From contig JBCCWS010000025.1 of the NCBI GenBank assembly GCA_039193195.1, positions 20,346 to 84,345 on the forward strand: DNA of 64,000 nucleotides, written 5' to 3'. The DNA comes from Pseudomonadota bacterium (GTDB lineage: Bacteria > Pseudomonadota > Gammaproteobacteria > Steroidobacterales > JBCBZW01). The notes beneath the pieces are model-generated. The model ran no database searches and was not told where the DNA came from. It was given only the letters and a program-made list of their open reading frames with translations. The position numbers were made by a program, and so were the translations under genes. How positions within the stretch are numbered: position 1 is the first letter of the stretch; the number at the start of each line of letters is the position of its first letter. Of this stretch, positions 1 to 8,962 are shown in pieces.

Positions 1-1
1 C

Positions 2-460
2 TCAGCTCTGTTCGGTTTGGATCTGCTGTTTCAAGTGGCGCCGTGGCTATACCTAACGATCAAGATCGCTGGCGGCGTGTTCCTGCTCTTTTTGGCTTAC
101 AAGCTCTGGACCAGCGCATCCACGCCGCTTTCCCTGGTGCCTGTTGACGCAGCGGGTGAGCAGGAAGATGGCTGGCGTGCGGCACGCACGGGGCTCTGGG
201 TCCAGCTCTCCAACCCCAAGGTGGCCGTCTTCTTCGGTTCTATCTTCGTAGCGATTCTGCCGCCCAATCGCTCCCTGCTGCTATCTGCCGCAGCAATCGC
301 GCTGGTGACATGGATCGAGTTTTGCTGGTATGCACTTATGGCTGCTGCGTTTTCGCAGTCGCGCGTCGCTAGCGCCTACGGGCGAGCGAAGTCGACAGTG
401 GATCGGGCGTGTGCCGGCGTGCTGGGAGCCCTAGGGGTTGGCGTGTTGACGACCCGATGA
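2..460 (+). CDS. LysE/RhtB-family amino-acid exporter, C-terminal part
   Basis: The reading frame is open from the window edge, so the N-terminus lies outside. The visible part has hydrophobic segments around WLYLTIKIAGGVFLLFLAYK, the family signature-like stretch LWVQLSNPKVAVFFGSIF (the conserved NPK before a membrane helix) and a last pair of helices. LysE/RhtB proteins are inner-membrane exporters of amino acids or homoserine lactones, usually about 200 residues; roughly 150 are seen here. The TTG at position 17 is unlikely to be the true start. The substrate cannot be told from sequence. The next gene downstream is a remnant on the opposite strand. Confidence 0.8.
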   Translation, partial: SALFGLDLLFQVAPWLYLTIKIAGGVFLLFLAYKLWTSASTPLSLVPVDAAGEQEDGWRAARTGLWVQLSNPKVAVFFGSIFVAILPPNRSLLLSAAAIALVTWIEFCWYALMAAAFSQSRVASAYGRAKSTVDRACAGVLGALGVGVLTTR

Positions 461-1275
461 GCGAGGCGCTAGGGCTGGCCACCCGCGCATAGGTCACGCC
501 GCCGCGCGACAGGCCATCGAGGCACAGCTCAATCTGCGCAGGGTCCTTTAGGTAAAACAACTTCTCGCGCACGAAGGCCAGGGAGAAGCCGGGCACCTCG
601 CGGCGCAGGCGCTCGGCCAGGGCGCTGGCCTCGGCGAGGCGATCGAGGTGGGCGAGGGCGACGACGCGGTGGCCCGTGGATCCAGTACTGATGGTTCGGA
701 TTGCTGCGCGCTTGGTCCAGCCAACGCAAGGCGCGGTCGTAGTTGCCCATGAAGAGCGTGGTGAGGGCGCTGTAGGTGTAGAAGGCCCAGAGCTGCGGGT
801 CGCTGGGGCTCAAGGCGATGGACCTCTCGAAGCAGGCGATCGACTCCTCGTATCGTCCGCCGTTGGCGAGGGAGTCGCCCAGGGCGCAGTGGGCCACGGC
901 GAGAGTTGGGCTGAGTTCGATTGATGTCCGTGCTGTTGCCGTCCGCCCGGTACTCCTGGCCGATTTGCCCCGACAGGTTGGCGAGGGGCAGCACGAGCAC
1001 GCCTCGAAGACGGCCGAGACGGCTGTGTTTGTCTCCTCCGATGCGGGCGAGTTGTGCTGCAAGGGCGCCCTCGATGGCCGCGTGGCTGAGGGGTACGAGC
1101 CCATCGCCGGTCTGGTGCACGACTTGCTCGCCAACGGCGGCGAGATCTGGCGCTGCCCCGCGTGCGTGCGGGCCAAGAAGATCAGCGAGTCGGATCTGAT
1201 CGATGGCGTCGAGATCGCCCGTGGCCTCGGCGAGCAGGGGTCTGCGACGGGCGTCGACTGCGCTGCCAGCTTCAT
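369..1275 (-). pseudogene. Decayed class III adenylate cyclase/TPR protein
   Basis: Three minus-strand frames must be joined to read one protein. Upstream, VVHQTGDGLV resembles the catalytic-domain motif of class III cyclases (VVKxxGDG). It is followed by VLPLANLSGQIGQEYRADG, close to the LPFxNLSGDPEQEYFADG linker found in cyclase-TPR and CadC-like proteins. A frame change near 920 leads to two TPRs (LAVAHCALGDSLANGGRYEE, then DPQLWAFYTYSALTTLFMGN). Another single-base change near 677 (after NPNHQYWIH) leads to VVALAHLDRLAEASALAERL and FSLAFVREKLFYLKDPAQ, a typical C-terminal TPR ending. No cyclase start domain is intact. The family call is good; that the gene is dead is nearly certain unless sequencing errors are involved. 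Confidence 0.65.
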
Positions 1276-1487
1276 CGCCGCCAGCCGCGGTGCCGCGGCT
1301 GATACGGTTGCGGCCTACCGTGAGGCGCGAGCTAGCCGGGCTGATCGCACCTTACGCACGGCAGGACGGGTCGATCTGGGCGCGCTCGAGCGCGTGGTTG
1401 GTCACCGCCTACAATTCGCAGTAACCACGTCGCCGAGGCGCAGGGGCGCGAGGCGGCGCGCCCTTCCCACCCCAGCGGGTGATTGCA

Positions 1488-2720
1488 CTAGGCGTCCGGC
1501 CCCGCTCCTCGCGCTTGGGGGCCCAGCGTCATCGGCTGCCACTTCCCGTAGCTCGCGCTGCGCCATAGCCACTCCATGGGCCCGAAGCGATAGCGGGCGA
1601 GCCACCATCGCGAGCCGTAGGCCTGAGCGGTCAGTATCAACAGTGCGGCGAGCAGCACACCGACGGCACCAAAGCGCGGGCCCACGCCCAGGCCCACTCC
1701 GTAGAAGATGGCGACGCCAACGATCGACTGGGCCATGTAGTTTGTAAGGGCCATGCGCCCAAGGGGGGCGGGCCCCTGGAGAACGGCGCGCCAGCGGCTG
1801 CTTTGCACGTACAGCAGCACGAAGCTCGCCATGTAGAACACCCCAAGCCCCAGCGGCGCCGCGTTGTACAACACGCGCCAGAGGCTCCGCTCGCGCTCTT
1901 CTCCTAAAAACCCCAGCGGGAGCTCGACGATGTCGTAGCGTCGCGTGCTCACCAGCGCGGTGATGAGCAGCGCCCCCACGAGCGATCCCCACCACAGGCG
2001 TCGCCAGCGTGACTGGTGCTCCAGGGGGTGAGTCAGCATGCCGGCGTTGCCGAGGGCGACGCCGATGAGCATGCGGCCGAAGATGTAAGTCGGCAGGATC
2101 CACACGGCGATCCGCATCCGCAGGTCGCGGGCCAAGTTCCCCTCGAGCATCGCGCCGAGGTGTTCACCGGAAAAGGCAGCTAGCGCGCGTGCCGCTGATT
2201 CCCCTGAGCTGATCTGTGTCGGGAGGAGGTTGGGGATCACCGGCTGGAGCAGAAGCGGCGCGACCAAAACGACGAAGCCGCCAACGGTCACCAGTACCGT
2301 CGCCGGGAGGCGGGCCAGGGGGATGAGCAGCAACCCCAGCACGGCGTAGTAGCGCAGGATGTCACCCCACCAGAGCAGGTACGCGTGAGCCAAGCCAATG
2401 ACCAACAGCACGAGCAGGCGCCGCAGATAGGTCCGCATCGCCGGGGCGCTGCCCTTGGCCTTGCCCATTTGCAGTGAGAACCCCACGCCGAACAGTAGGG
2501 TAAATAGGGTGATGGACGTGCCGTTCACGAACATGGACATCAGTTCGTTGATCACACGATCCACCGCGGCAGTTGGCAGGGCCTGCTTCTGCGCGGACGG
2601 CAGCAGGTCGTACAGGGACAGCATTCGCAGGTTGGCGAGGAGCACGCCGATCAGCGCGAAGCCGCGCAGGGCGTCGAGCAGGGAAGAGCGATTTGCTTGG
2701 GGACTCAGGCGGTCAGGCAT
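1488..2720 (-). CDS. DUF418 (YeiB-like) integral membrane protein
   Basis: This is a 410-residue polytopic inner-membrane protein. It opens with SLLDALRGFALIGVLLANLR, the hallmark N-terminus of the DUF418/YeiB group, and has about ten hydrophobic helices. The C-terminal DUF418 domain includes LGRMALTNYMAQSIVGVAIF and GPMEWLWRSASYG, both strongly conserved in the family. The start at MPDRLSPQ was chosen because the residues encoded further upstream are low-complexity and not membrane-like. Function is unknown; the fold is related to acyltransferase-3/heparan acetyltransferase membrane proteins. It is transcribed away from the ABC exporter and looks monocistronic. Confidence 0.88.
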   Translation of the reverse strand: MPDRLSPQANRSSLLDALRGFALIGVLLANLRMLSLYDLLPSAQKQALPTAAVDRVINELMSMFVNGTSITLFTLLFGVGFSLQMGKAKGSAPAMRTYLRRLLVLLVIGLAHAYLLWWGDILRYYAVLGLLLIPLARLPATVLVTVGGFVVLVAPLLLQPVIPNLLPTQISSGESAARALAAFSGEHLGAMLEGNLARDLRMRIAVWILPTYIFGRMLIGVALGNAGMLTHPLEHQSRWRRLWWGSLVGALLITALVSTRRYDIVELPLGFLGEERERSLWRVLYNAAPLGLGVFYMASFVLLYVQSSRWRAVLQGPAPLGRMALTNYMAQSIVGVAIFYGVGLGVGPRFGAVGVLLAALLILTAQAYGSRWWLARYRFGPMEWLWRSASYGKWQPMTLGPQARGAGPDA

Positions 2721-3042
2721 AGGGTGGCGCGTCAGCGTGGTGCTGCCATGGCACGTGTGGCGTGGTGGTCTCGGGTGCGTCACTCGCCCCGGATGTTGGC
2801 GATCGCGCGCTGTTCCCGTGAGTGATCTCACGGTTCGTTTGCCCGATGCGACGCAGGATTGCGCGAGAGTATAGCGATTGCTTGCGGCCGGCGTACGCTG
2901 TGGGCGCCGTAGGGTACGCATCCACCGGCAGCCGCGAGTGCGAATACTGCACCGTCACGAGAGTGTTGCCCGTAGCTGCTAGTGTGCGAGGATCCCTAGC
3001 CCGGCATGCCTTGCCCGTCGCCGATCCCAGCCGAGACCCACC
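2721..3042. other. Divergent intergenic region between DUF418 gene and ABC exporter
   Basis: About 320 bp separate the two divergent starts, so both promoters should lie here. Open frames cross it on both strands but none resembles a known protein. I see no convincing palindrome or riboswitch-like structure. Confidence 0.4.
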
Positions 3043-4920
3043 ATGCGTGCTTTCTTTGAGCGCTTCGAGCGCCTCGTCAACCCCTTCCCGATGGCGCAAC
3101 CTGGCCCCGCCCCGAAGGATCTTTATCGCTTTTTCCGACGAAGCGTGAGCGGGTTGGAAGTGCCCCTGCTTGCAATGACACTGCTCAGCACTCTGATGGC
3201 GGCGGTGGAGGTCTCGCTATTCGGATTCACCGGCAAGCTCGTGGATCGGCTGTCCGCGAGCTCACCGGCTGAGTTCTTGGCCACGGGCTGGCCCATGCTG
3301 GTGGTGTACGGGTCGCTGGTGTTGATCGTGATGCCGCTCACGGTCCTCTTTCGCTCGACCCTGGTGCACCAAGCGCTAATGGGCAACTTCGCGATGCGCA
3401 TCCGCTGGCAAGCGCACCGCTACCTACTAGGGCAGAGCCTCGGCTTCTTTCAGGAGCAGCTAGCCGGCGGTGTGGCGACCAAGCTCATGCAGACCTCTCT
3501 GGCCGTCAGAGAGTCGGTGATGAAGATGCTCGACATCATCGTGTATGTCAGCGTGTATTTCCTAAGCATGGTGGTCCTGGTCGCGTCAGCGGACTGGCGC
3601 CTTATGTTGCCACTAGTCGGTTGGCTATCGCTCTACATAGCCACGCTGCGTCATCTGTTGCCGAAGCTGCGCAAGGTGTCTGAGCGTCAGGCCGACGCGC
3701 GCTCAGTGATGACCGGCCGGGTCACCGACACGTACAGTCACATCAGTACTGTGAAACTGTTCTCCCAAGGCGAGCGTGAGTCGCGCTACGCGCAGGAGGG
3801 CATGCAGGGGTTCCTGGACACTGTGTACCCCCAGATGCGCTTGGTGACGCAGCTCAGCGTGTCTGTTTGGACCCTTGGGGCGCTGCTCATCTTCGCCGTG
3901 TCGGCCCTGTCGATCACCCTATGGACGCAGCAAGCGGTCTCGCCCGGAGCCATCGCCGTGGCGATCGCCTTGTCCTTGCGCCTGAACGGGATGTCCCAGT
4001 GGATCATGTGGGAGGTGTCCAGCCTTTCAGAGAACATCGGCACGGTGCGCGACGGGATCAACACCCTGTCGCGGGAAGTGCAGGTGGTCGACAAGCCCGA
4101 TGCGAAGCCTCTACGTGTGCAGCGGGGTGAGATCCGAATGCGTGATGTGCGCTTCGCCTACGATGAGCAGGAGGCGGTGTTCGAGGCGCTGAACCTTCAC
4201 ATCCGTGCTGGGGAGAAGGTCGGTTTGGTGGGGCGCTCCGGCGCGGGCAAGTCGTCGCTTGTCAGCCTTCTGCTCCGGTTCTACGACGTGCATGGGGGCG
4301 AGATCCTCATCGACGGCCAGTCGCTCGTCGATGTGACCCAACAGAGCCTGCGCGCCAGCATCGGTATGGTCACGCAAGACACTTCTCTGATGCACCGCTC
4401 GATCCGCGACAACATCGCCTACGGCCGCCCCGATGCCACGCAGGAGCAGATCATCCGCGCTGCCAAGCGTGCGCAGGCCTGGGACTTCATTCGCGCCGTT
4501 CGCGATCCCGATGGCCGTAGCGGTCTGGACGCCCACGTCGGCGATCGCGGTGTGCGCCTCTCGGGCGGCCAGCGCCAGCGCATCGCCATCGCGCGCGTGC
4601 TGTTGAAGGATGCGCCCATACTCGTGCTCGACGAGGCGACCTCCGCCCTAGACTCCGAGGTCGAGGCGGCGATCCAGGGCGCGTTGGGCGAGTTGATGGA
4701 GGGGAAGACGGTGATCGCGATAGCCCATCGCCTGTCGACGATCGCAGCCCTGGACAGGCTATTGGTGATGGAGGAGGGGCACGTAGTGGAACAAGGGACG
4801 CATAGCGAGTTGGTTGAAGCGGGTGGCATCTACTCGCGCCTGTGGGCTCACCAGTCGGGTGGTTTCCTCGGCGAGGTGCCCGCCCCCGGCGAGGGCGACA
4901 GTTCGCACTATGCGGCTTAG
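3043..4920 (+). CDS. ABC-type exporter, fused permease and ATPase
   Basis: A 625-residue half-transporter of the MsbA/multidrug/lipid exporter type. Residues about 40-330 form the six-helix exporter membrane domain (LLAMTLLSTLMAAVEVSLFG and later helices). The ATPase domain follows: Walker A GRSGAGKSS (about residue 399), Q-loop in GMVTQDTSLM, signature LSGGQRQR, Walker B ILVLDEATSALD and switch His in AIAHRLSTIA. It should act as a homodimer in the inner membrane, exporting a lipid or hydrophobic compound; the substrate is not evident. The stop is 11 bp before the pseudouridine synthase start, so the two genes are probably cotranscribed. Confidence 0.92.
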   Translation: MRAFFERFERLVNPFPMAQPGPAPKDLYRFFRRSVSGLEVPLLAMTLLSTLMAAVEVSLFGFTGKLVDRLSASSPAEFLATGWPMLVVYGSLVLIVMPLTVLFRSTLVHQALMGNFAMRIRWQAHRYLLGQSLGFFQEQLAGGVATKLMQTSLAVRESVMKMLDIIVYVSVYFLSMVVLVASADWRLMLPLVGWLSLYIATLRHLLPKLRKVSERQADARSVMTGRVTDTYSHISTVKLFSQGERESRYAQEGMQGFLDTVYPQMRLVTQLSVSVWTLGALLIFAVSALSITLWTQQAVSPGAIAVAIALSLRLNGMSQWIMWEVSSLSENIGTVRDGINTLSREVQVVDKPDAKPLRVQRGEIRMRDVRFAYDEQEAVFEALNLHIRAGEKVGLVGRSGAGKSSLVSLLLRFYDVHGGEILIDGQSLVDVTQQSLRASIGMVTQDTSLMHRSIRDNIAYGRPDATQEQIIRAAKRAQAWDFIRAVRDPDGRSGLDAHVGDRGVRLSGGQRQRIAIARVLLKDAPILVLDEATSALDSEVEAAIQGALGELMEGKTVIAIAHRLSTIAALDRLLVMEEGHVVEQGTHSELVEAGGIYSRLWAHQSGGFLGEVPAPGEGDSSHYAA

Positions 4921-4931
4921 GGGCAACTCCG

Positions 4932-5777
4932 ATGCCCGCGACTGAGTCTCACCTCGAGATCCATCTGGTGGTGGAGGCGGCCGATTGCTTGCCCGTTGAC
5001 TTGCTTCATGAGGCGAGCGGCTTGCCTAAGCAGCGTATCAAGTGGGCGATGCACTGTGGTGCCGTCTGGATGACGCGTGGGCAACAAGGCCAACGCCTGC
5101 GCCGTGCGAAGCGCGCCCTGCGCGAAGGCGACGAACTGCATCTTTACTACGATGCCAGCATCTTGGCCGAGACGCCGCCACCGCCTTCGCTGATCTCAGA
5201 CGTCGAGGGCTACTCCGTGTGGCGCAAGCCCTACGGCATGCGTTCCCAAGGATCGAAGTGGGGTGATCATTGCACGCTAGTGCGTTGGGCCGAGACCCAC
5301 CTCACGCCGGAGCGACCGGCCTTCACCGTGCACCGTCTCGATCGCGCGGCCAACGGTCTCATGCTTGTGGCCCACAGCAAGGCGATGGCGGGCGCGCTGG
5401 CGCAGTGCTTTCGCAAGCGCCGGGTGGAGAAGCGGTACCGAGCTTTGGTACTGGGTGACTTCTCGTCGCAGCAATCTCCCCAGCGGATCGACGCCCCGAT
5501 CGATGGCAAGGAGGCAATCAGCGAGGTAACGCTGTGTGAGGTCAGCGCGGATGGCACGCGGTCGCTCGTGGATGTGCGGATCGAGACCGGGCGCAAGCAC
5601 CAGATTCGCCGCCACCTGAGCGCCCTCGGTCACCCGATCATCGGGGATCGCCGCTATGGAGTGGTGGCGGCGGCTGTGGACTTGCAGCTCACTGCCTATG
5701 TGTTGGGCTTTACTTGCCCCGTGAGCGGTCAGCCGGTGGAGTACCGCCTGCAGGCGCCGCAACTCCCATGCTTGTAG
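4932..5777 (+). CDS. RluA-family RNA pseudouridine synthase
   Basis: A 281-residue protein. The catalytic motif is HRLDRAANGLMLVAHS, matching HRLDxxTSGLLLxA of RluA/RluC/RluD enzymes, with the Asp that attacks uridine. The C-terminal family motif GRKHQIRRHLSALGHPIIGD is intact. An S4-like N-terminal region (VDLLHEASGLPKQRIKWAM) is present, so it resembles RluC/RluD in layout. Start ATG 4932 was preferred over the longer frame because upstream residues overlap the ABC gene and are not conserved-looking. The target uridine (23S rRNA or tRNA) cannot be assigned. The motif has Ala-Ala where Thr-Ser is common. Confidence 0.9.
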   Translation: MPATESHLEIHLVVEAADCLPVDLLHEASGLPKQRIKWAMHCGAVWMTRGQQGQRLRRAKRALREGDELHLYYDASILAETPPPPSLISDVEGYSVWRKPYGMRSQGSKWGDHCTLVRWAETHLTPERPAFTVHRLDRAANGLMLVAHSKAMAGALAQCFRKRRVEKRYRALVLGDFSSQQSPQRIDAPIDGKEAISEVTLCEVSADGTRSLVDVRIETGRKHQIRRHLSALGHPIIGDRRYGVVAAAVDLQLTAYVLGFTCPVSGQPVEYRLQAPQLPCL

Positions 5778-5950
5778 GGCGCGCAGGCGGCGCTAGCCGT
5801 TTGCACCACACCCTTCGTCGCGTCATAGCGTGAGCCTATCGCCACCATAGGAACCTTGTGCGGGATGCGTCGTAACGACTGGAAGTCGGGCGGTCACTTA
5901 CTGCTACCGATAGCACGCAAGTGCTCAAGTGAAGATCCAGGAGACACTCC

Positions 5951-6208
5951 ATGAACACTCTGATTCGCGCAGCTGCTCTTATCGCCGTTTCCACCGGCGC
6001 TGCCATCGCTGATGACGTCGCCTCGGCCGCCCCACACCTAGGCGATGCTACGCCCTTCGACCTGGCGCCGGCTGGCGCACCGCTCGCACCGGTGACGATT
6101 CAGGATTACGTACTGGCCCAGCAGGGGAGTCCGCACCATGGCGTCGTCGTGATATCCACTGCGGCTCCCGTCGACTTTGCGATCGATACGGCCGCGCGCC
6201 AGTTGTAG
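5951..6208 (+). CDS. Small exported protein of unknown function
   Basis: An 85-residue ORF with a credible Sec signal peptide (MNTLIRAAALIAVSTGAAIA, cleavage near ADD) and a good ribosome-binding site, AGGAG, about 8 nt upstream of ATG. The mature part is about 65 residues, Ala/Pro rich, with VTIQDYVLAQQGSPHHGVVV, and no recognised domain. It stands alone between the pseudouridine synthase and the convergent cyclotransferase. It could be real or a short chance ORF; the signal peptide plus Shine-Dalgarno favour real. Confidence 0.55.
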   Translation: MNTLIRAAALIAVSTGAAIADDVASAAPHLGDATPFDLAPAGAPLAPVTIQDYVLAQQGSPHHGVVVISTAAPVDFAIDTAARQL

Positions 6209-6305
6209 GTGCTGTGAATCGGAACAGGTGCTGGGGCCGGACTGCGCTGAGCCCCAGCACCCCTCGCCTCTAGATTCGGATAACTACCTAGGTTTGGAGG
6301 TCTAC

Positions 6306-7202
6306 TCAGCGCCTCGACGCCAAAGGGTTGGCGAAGACGTAGATTGTCGGCCAGTTCTTCCCCGTGACGTATATCTCGTCCCGCTCTGCCTCGTAGGCGA
6401 TGCCGTTCAGGACATAGTCACCCGCCGTGCAGCCGAAGCTGCCGCAAATCGCGTCCGGGCCGGTCGAGAGCACCGGGCGCACGGCCTTGGCTAGGGGGGA
6501 GCCGTCGATGGCTAGCGTGACGCAGCCTGTGCCCACGTCGATGGCCAAGATAATCGGCGGCCCGTAGAGGTTGGCCAGCACATGGTCGCCGACCGCCTCA
6601 AGTTCGTTGAGCCCCGTTACAGGGCGTTTCCCGGCGAGCACGGCGATCTCGCGTGTCACGGAGAAATCTGATGGATCCACCAGGCGCATAGTCGCAGTGC
6701 CGTCGCTCAACAGCAGCTGACCATCGTAAGGGGTGAGTCCCCAGCCCTCGCCATCGTAGCTGAGGGTTGCGGGGTCCGTTGCCTCGAAGTTGCCATCCGC
6801 CTGAATGTCGTACACGTACGCCTGTTGCGAGCGCCAGGTCAGGTTGTAGGCCTTGCCGTCCAGGATCGCGAGTCCCTCGCCGAAGCGTGAGTCGTCGAGG
6901 GTGGTCAAGCGGGACAGGTCCTTCCCATCCATGGCCAGCGCGTAGACACCCGAGTGTCCGAACATGCCTGCGCTTTCGTACAGGCGGCCGTCGTGCACCA
7001 GGAGACCCTGGGTGTAGCGGGGCGCCTTGTTGAGTTCGCGCACGGCGCTTTGCGGCGTCAGGGCGATCGAGTCGACTTGCGCGGGGCATTGCGTAGGCGC
7101 CTCGACGTCAGCGGCTTGCGCCGCCGGGATCGCAAATAGCGCGAGGGCAAACGCTACCCGCGCGGCCTCGCACGCCGCCAGCATGGGAGTGGGTCTTCTC
7201 AT
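6306..7202 (-). CDS. Glutaminyl-peptide cyclotransferase, secreted
   Basis: The protein matches the plant/bacterial glutamine cyclotransferase family (five-bladed propeller): YTQGLLVHDGRLYESAGMFG, FGEGLAILDGKAYNLTWR, EGWGLTPYDGQLLLSDGT, VTGLNELEAVGDHVLANLY and NGIAYEAERDEIYVTGKNWP are all family signatures. The conserved acidic residues (EG, NELE) are kept. An N-terminal signal peptide ending AIPAAQA places it in the periplasm. It converts N-terminal Gln of peptides to pyroglutamate with loss of ammonia. Start taken at MRRPTP (7202), 12 codons inside the longest frame, so that the signal peptide has normal length. Confidence 0.88.
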   Translation of the reverse strand: MRRPTPMLAACEAARVAFALALFAIPAAQAADVEAPTQCPAQVDSIALTPQSAVRELNKAPRYTQGLLVHDGRLYESAGMFGHSGVYALAMDGKDLSRLTTLDDSRFGEGLAILDGKAYNLTWRSQQAYVYDIQADGNFEATDPATLSYDGEGWGLTPYDGQLLLSDGTATMRLVDPSDFSVTREIAVLAGKRPVTGLNELEAVGDHVLANLYGPPIILAIDVGTGCVTLAIDGSPLAKAVRPVLSTGPDAICGSFGCTAGDYVLNGIAYEAERDEIYVTGKNWPTIYVFANPLASRR

Positions 7203-7450
7203 GGCGGAAATGGTCGGTGACCCTGAGCTGGATTGCAATTGGCGTGGAGGCGTAGGGAGATGCCGCTCGTCCCATCCACCAAGCTGCTGAGGCGTGCATG
7301 CTGTCGCTGTCGCTTCCTACAAAGACGGGAGAGCGCGTCGGGAACTCGTATCAACGAACGACCATTCCCTGTGCGATGCAGGATTGAATCTCCCAGAGTC
7401 TCATGTTGTCCACAAACGAACGCCTCGAATCGTCTCGGCAGTAGTCGGCC

Positions 7451-7684
7451 ATGCCAACGCTGCTATTGCGTCTCGGCGCTTCCATCGTCCTGTGCAGCCT
7501 CGTTGCAGGCGCATCTTCCCTGGACATCTCATGGATCAACGGTGGGGTGAACTCCGGCTCGCGGATCGTGGTGGCGTTGCCGGATGGACAGCCCTCGCCG
7601 GTGCCTGTGCCCGCAGGGTTGCCTTTGACAGCAAGTGGGCTGATTAGCCTTTGGTGCATGCGTCGGCGGTCTCGCGCGCCTTGA
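7451..7684 (+). CDS. Very short VPxPA-CTERM-like secreted protein, probably internally deleted
   Basis: This 77-residue ORF has a signal peptide (LLLRLGASIVLCSLVAGASS), only about 25 residues of mature chain, and then a C-terminal sorting-tail-like sequence: VPVPAGLPLTASGLISLW followed by the basic end CMRRRSRAP. That order (Pro-rich VPxPA motif, hydrophobic helix, Arg cluster) is that of PEP-CTERM/VPLPA-CTERM proteins processed by exosortases or related enzymes. Typical members are 150-300 residues, so a middle section may have been lost, or it may be a genuine miniature. No exosortase is in the window. A second protein with such a tail is at 63339. Confidence 0.5.
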   Translation: MPTLLLRLGASIVLCSLVAGASSLDISWINGGVNSGSRIVVALPDGQPSPVPVPAGLPLTASGLISLWCMRRRSRAP

Positions 7685-8127
7685 ACGGACCAAGCGCGGT
7701 CGCCATCGACAGGTGATCGGCGTGCATCCGCCCGGGGAGAACTGCGGGTCACCCAGCCGCCTCTTCCGGTCGCCCGCCCAAGCCCCGTTCCGTAAAGTTT
7801 GCACGATCCTCAAGCGCAAGCGCCTCCTGTACGTTACCGAAAGACTCTAGCTTGAGCTCACGGTGCGCAGGTCGCCGCGACACTCCCTTGCGTGTATCTC
7901 CATGTAATCCAAGCGATTGAGGCCTTCAGCGCACGTACCCGTGAACGGGTGTCGGCGAAGGATGGCTGATCTTATGCCCAGAATCCCTGATCAGTTGACA
8001 TGGCATCTAGGTGTCTAGGTACGGTTGAGGAGCGCACGGATTCGATGAATACAAGTAACAACACGATCCCGAGCGCTTTCCTGCGGCGCAGGCTTGCGCC
8101 GAACAACAACTAGAATAGGTGACACCC
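7685..8127. other. Intergenic stretch without recognisable gene
   Basis: About 440 bp. Short frames on both strands show no domain, signal peptide or family motif. The promoter of the small exported protein at 8128 should lie in the right-hand part. Confidence 0.4.
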
Positions 8128-8562
8128 ATGAAGAAGATCGCTTTGATGGCAGCCTTGCTGCTGAGTGCAGCGGGCGCGAACGCTCAAACCCTGTGTGTGG
8201 ATTTCGTCAACTTCTGCGATGGTTTCGAAATCAACATCACTCAGGGCGTGGGCGTGGAAGGCACCTGGAAGAACTACGACTGTGGGGGTTCTGACAGCGC
8301 GATGAACGTGACCCGCAATCGTGGTGATGGCAACTGGCTGTCCGCGTGCTCAGCCCAGGCTGGCTGTGAGGTGGCGATTGCCCTGGGCCGTGACGCCTGG
8401 GTGTGGTTGTTCAACTTCAGTGGCGCGACCGGTGATCTGATCGCTATCGACGCGGGCATCCCGACGTTCCTGCAGGACGATACGCCTATTGCGATCACCG
8501 CGGGTGCGTGCGCGCTGAACCCAGGCGTTGTGGGGCCCAGCAGCTCCTCTGCCGGTCAGTAG
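8128..8562 (+). CDS. Small secreted Cys-containing protein, unknown
   Basis: A 144-residue ORF starting MKKIALMAALLLSAAGANAQ, a clean signal peptide with Ala-X-Ala cleavage. The mature chain has seven Cys (in LCVDFVNFCDGF, NYDCGG, SACSAQAGCEV and GACALN), consistent with periplasmic disulfides, and ends in a Ser-rich tail SSSSAGQ. The composition (VEGTWKNYDCGG, WVWLFNFSGATGDLIAID) suggests a small beta-structured secreted or surface protein. I do not recognise the family. The ATG at 8128 was chosen over the in-frame GTG 9 nt upstream because it gives the normal signal peptide. A hairpin follows the stop. Confidence 0.65.
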   Translation: MKKIALMAALLLSAAGANAQTLCVDFVNFCDGFEINITQGVGVEGTWKNYDCGGSDSAMNVTRNRGDGNWLSACSAQAGCEVAIALGRDAWVWLFNFSGATGDLIAIDAGIPTFLQDDTPIAITAGACALNPGVVGPSSSSAGQ

Positions 8563-8585
8563 GCGACTCGAATGATCGATTGATT

Positions 8586-8606
8586 GGCGAGCGCTGCCCG
8601 CTCGCC
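8586..8606 (+). terminator. GC-rich hairpin after the small secreted protein
   Basis: An 8-bp perfect stem, GGCGAGCG/CGCTCGCC, with a 5-nt loop, lies 23 nt downstream of the stop at 8562. There is no clear U-run after it, so it is a weak or Rho-assisted terminator candidate. Confidence 0.45.
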
Positions 8607-8729
8607 TAGCCGTAGGGGCGGTGAGCTTCACTGCCCCTTGCGGTTCTGGCGCATAGATCCCGCGTGGTGGGTAGCACTCGTCGAAGCGACTGCGGCTAAC
8701 CGGCGATCGCGCGCAGTTTGGGGTGAACG

Positions 8730-8894
8730 CTAGTGTCCTGTCCGGTTAGTTCGTTGAAGAATTTGCGGGTTCTTTTCCCCCCTGAGCACGTTGCTCCTCC
8801 TCCCGTGGGGCCTGCCACGCTCGTCGTCGCGCCGCGCTCAGGAGCAAAAAGCCCCGTGCGAATTCTTCAACGAACTAACCGGACAGGACACTAG
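8730..8894. repeat. MITE-like element with 34-bp perfect terminal inverted repeats
   Basis: The outer 34 bp on each side (8730-8763 and 8861-8894) are exact reverse complements, beginning CTAGTGTCCTGTCC and ending GGACAGGACACTAG. About 97 bp lie between them, including CACGTTGCTCCTCCTCCCGT. No ORF of transposase size is present, so this is a non-autonomous element. The outermost CTAG may be part of the ends or a duplicated target site. A diverged half copy of the same element is at 30128-30236, showing that it has moved or been copied in this genome. Confidence 0.8.
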
Positions 8895-8962
8895 AGCACC
8901 ATTCAGCGACCGATCGGAGCTTCCCTGCATCGCAATGGGATGCTGTGTTGAGGAGTTGAGCT

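Noticed and set aside
6080..6100. CACCGGTGACG at the small exported ORF as a third LacI box
   Set aside because: It lies inside coding sequence, lacks the full 14-mer and is far from the alginate locus.
8730..8894. Inverted repeat considered as a terminator or attachment site
   Set aside because: Arms are 34 bp and about 97 bp apart, and a second related copy exists at 30128, which fits a mobile element better.
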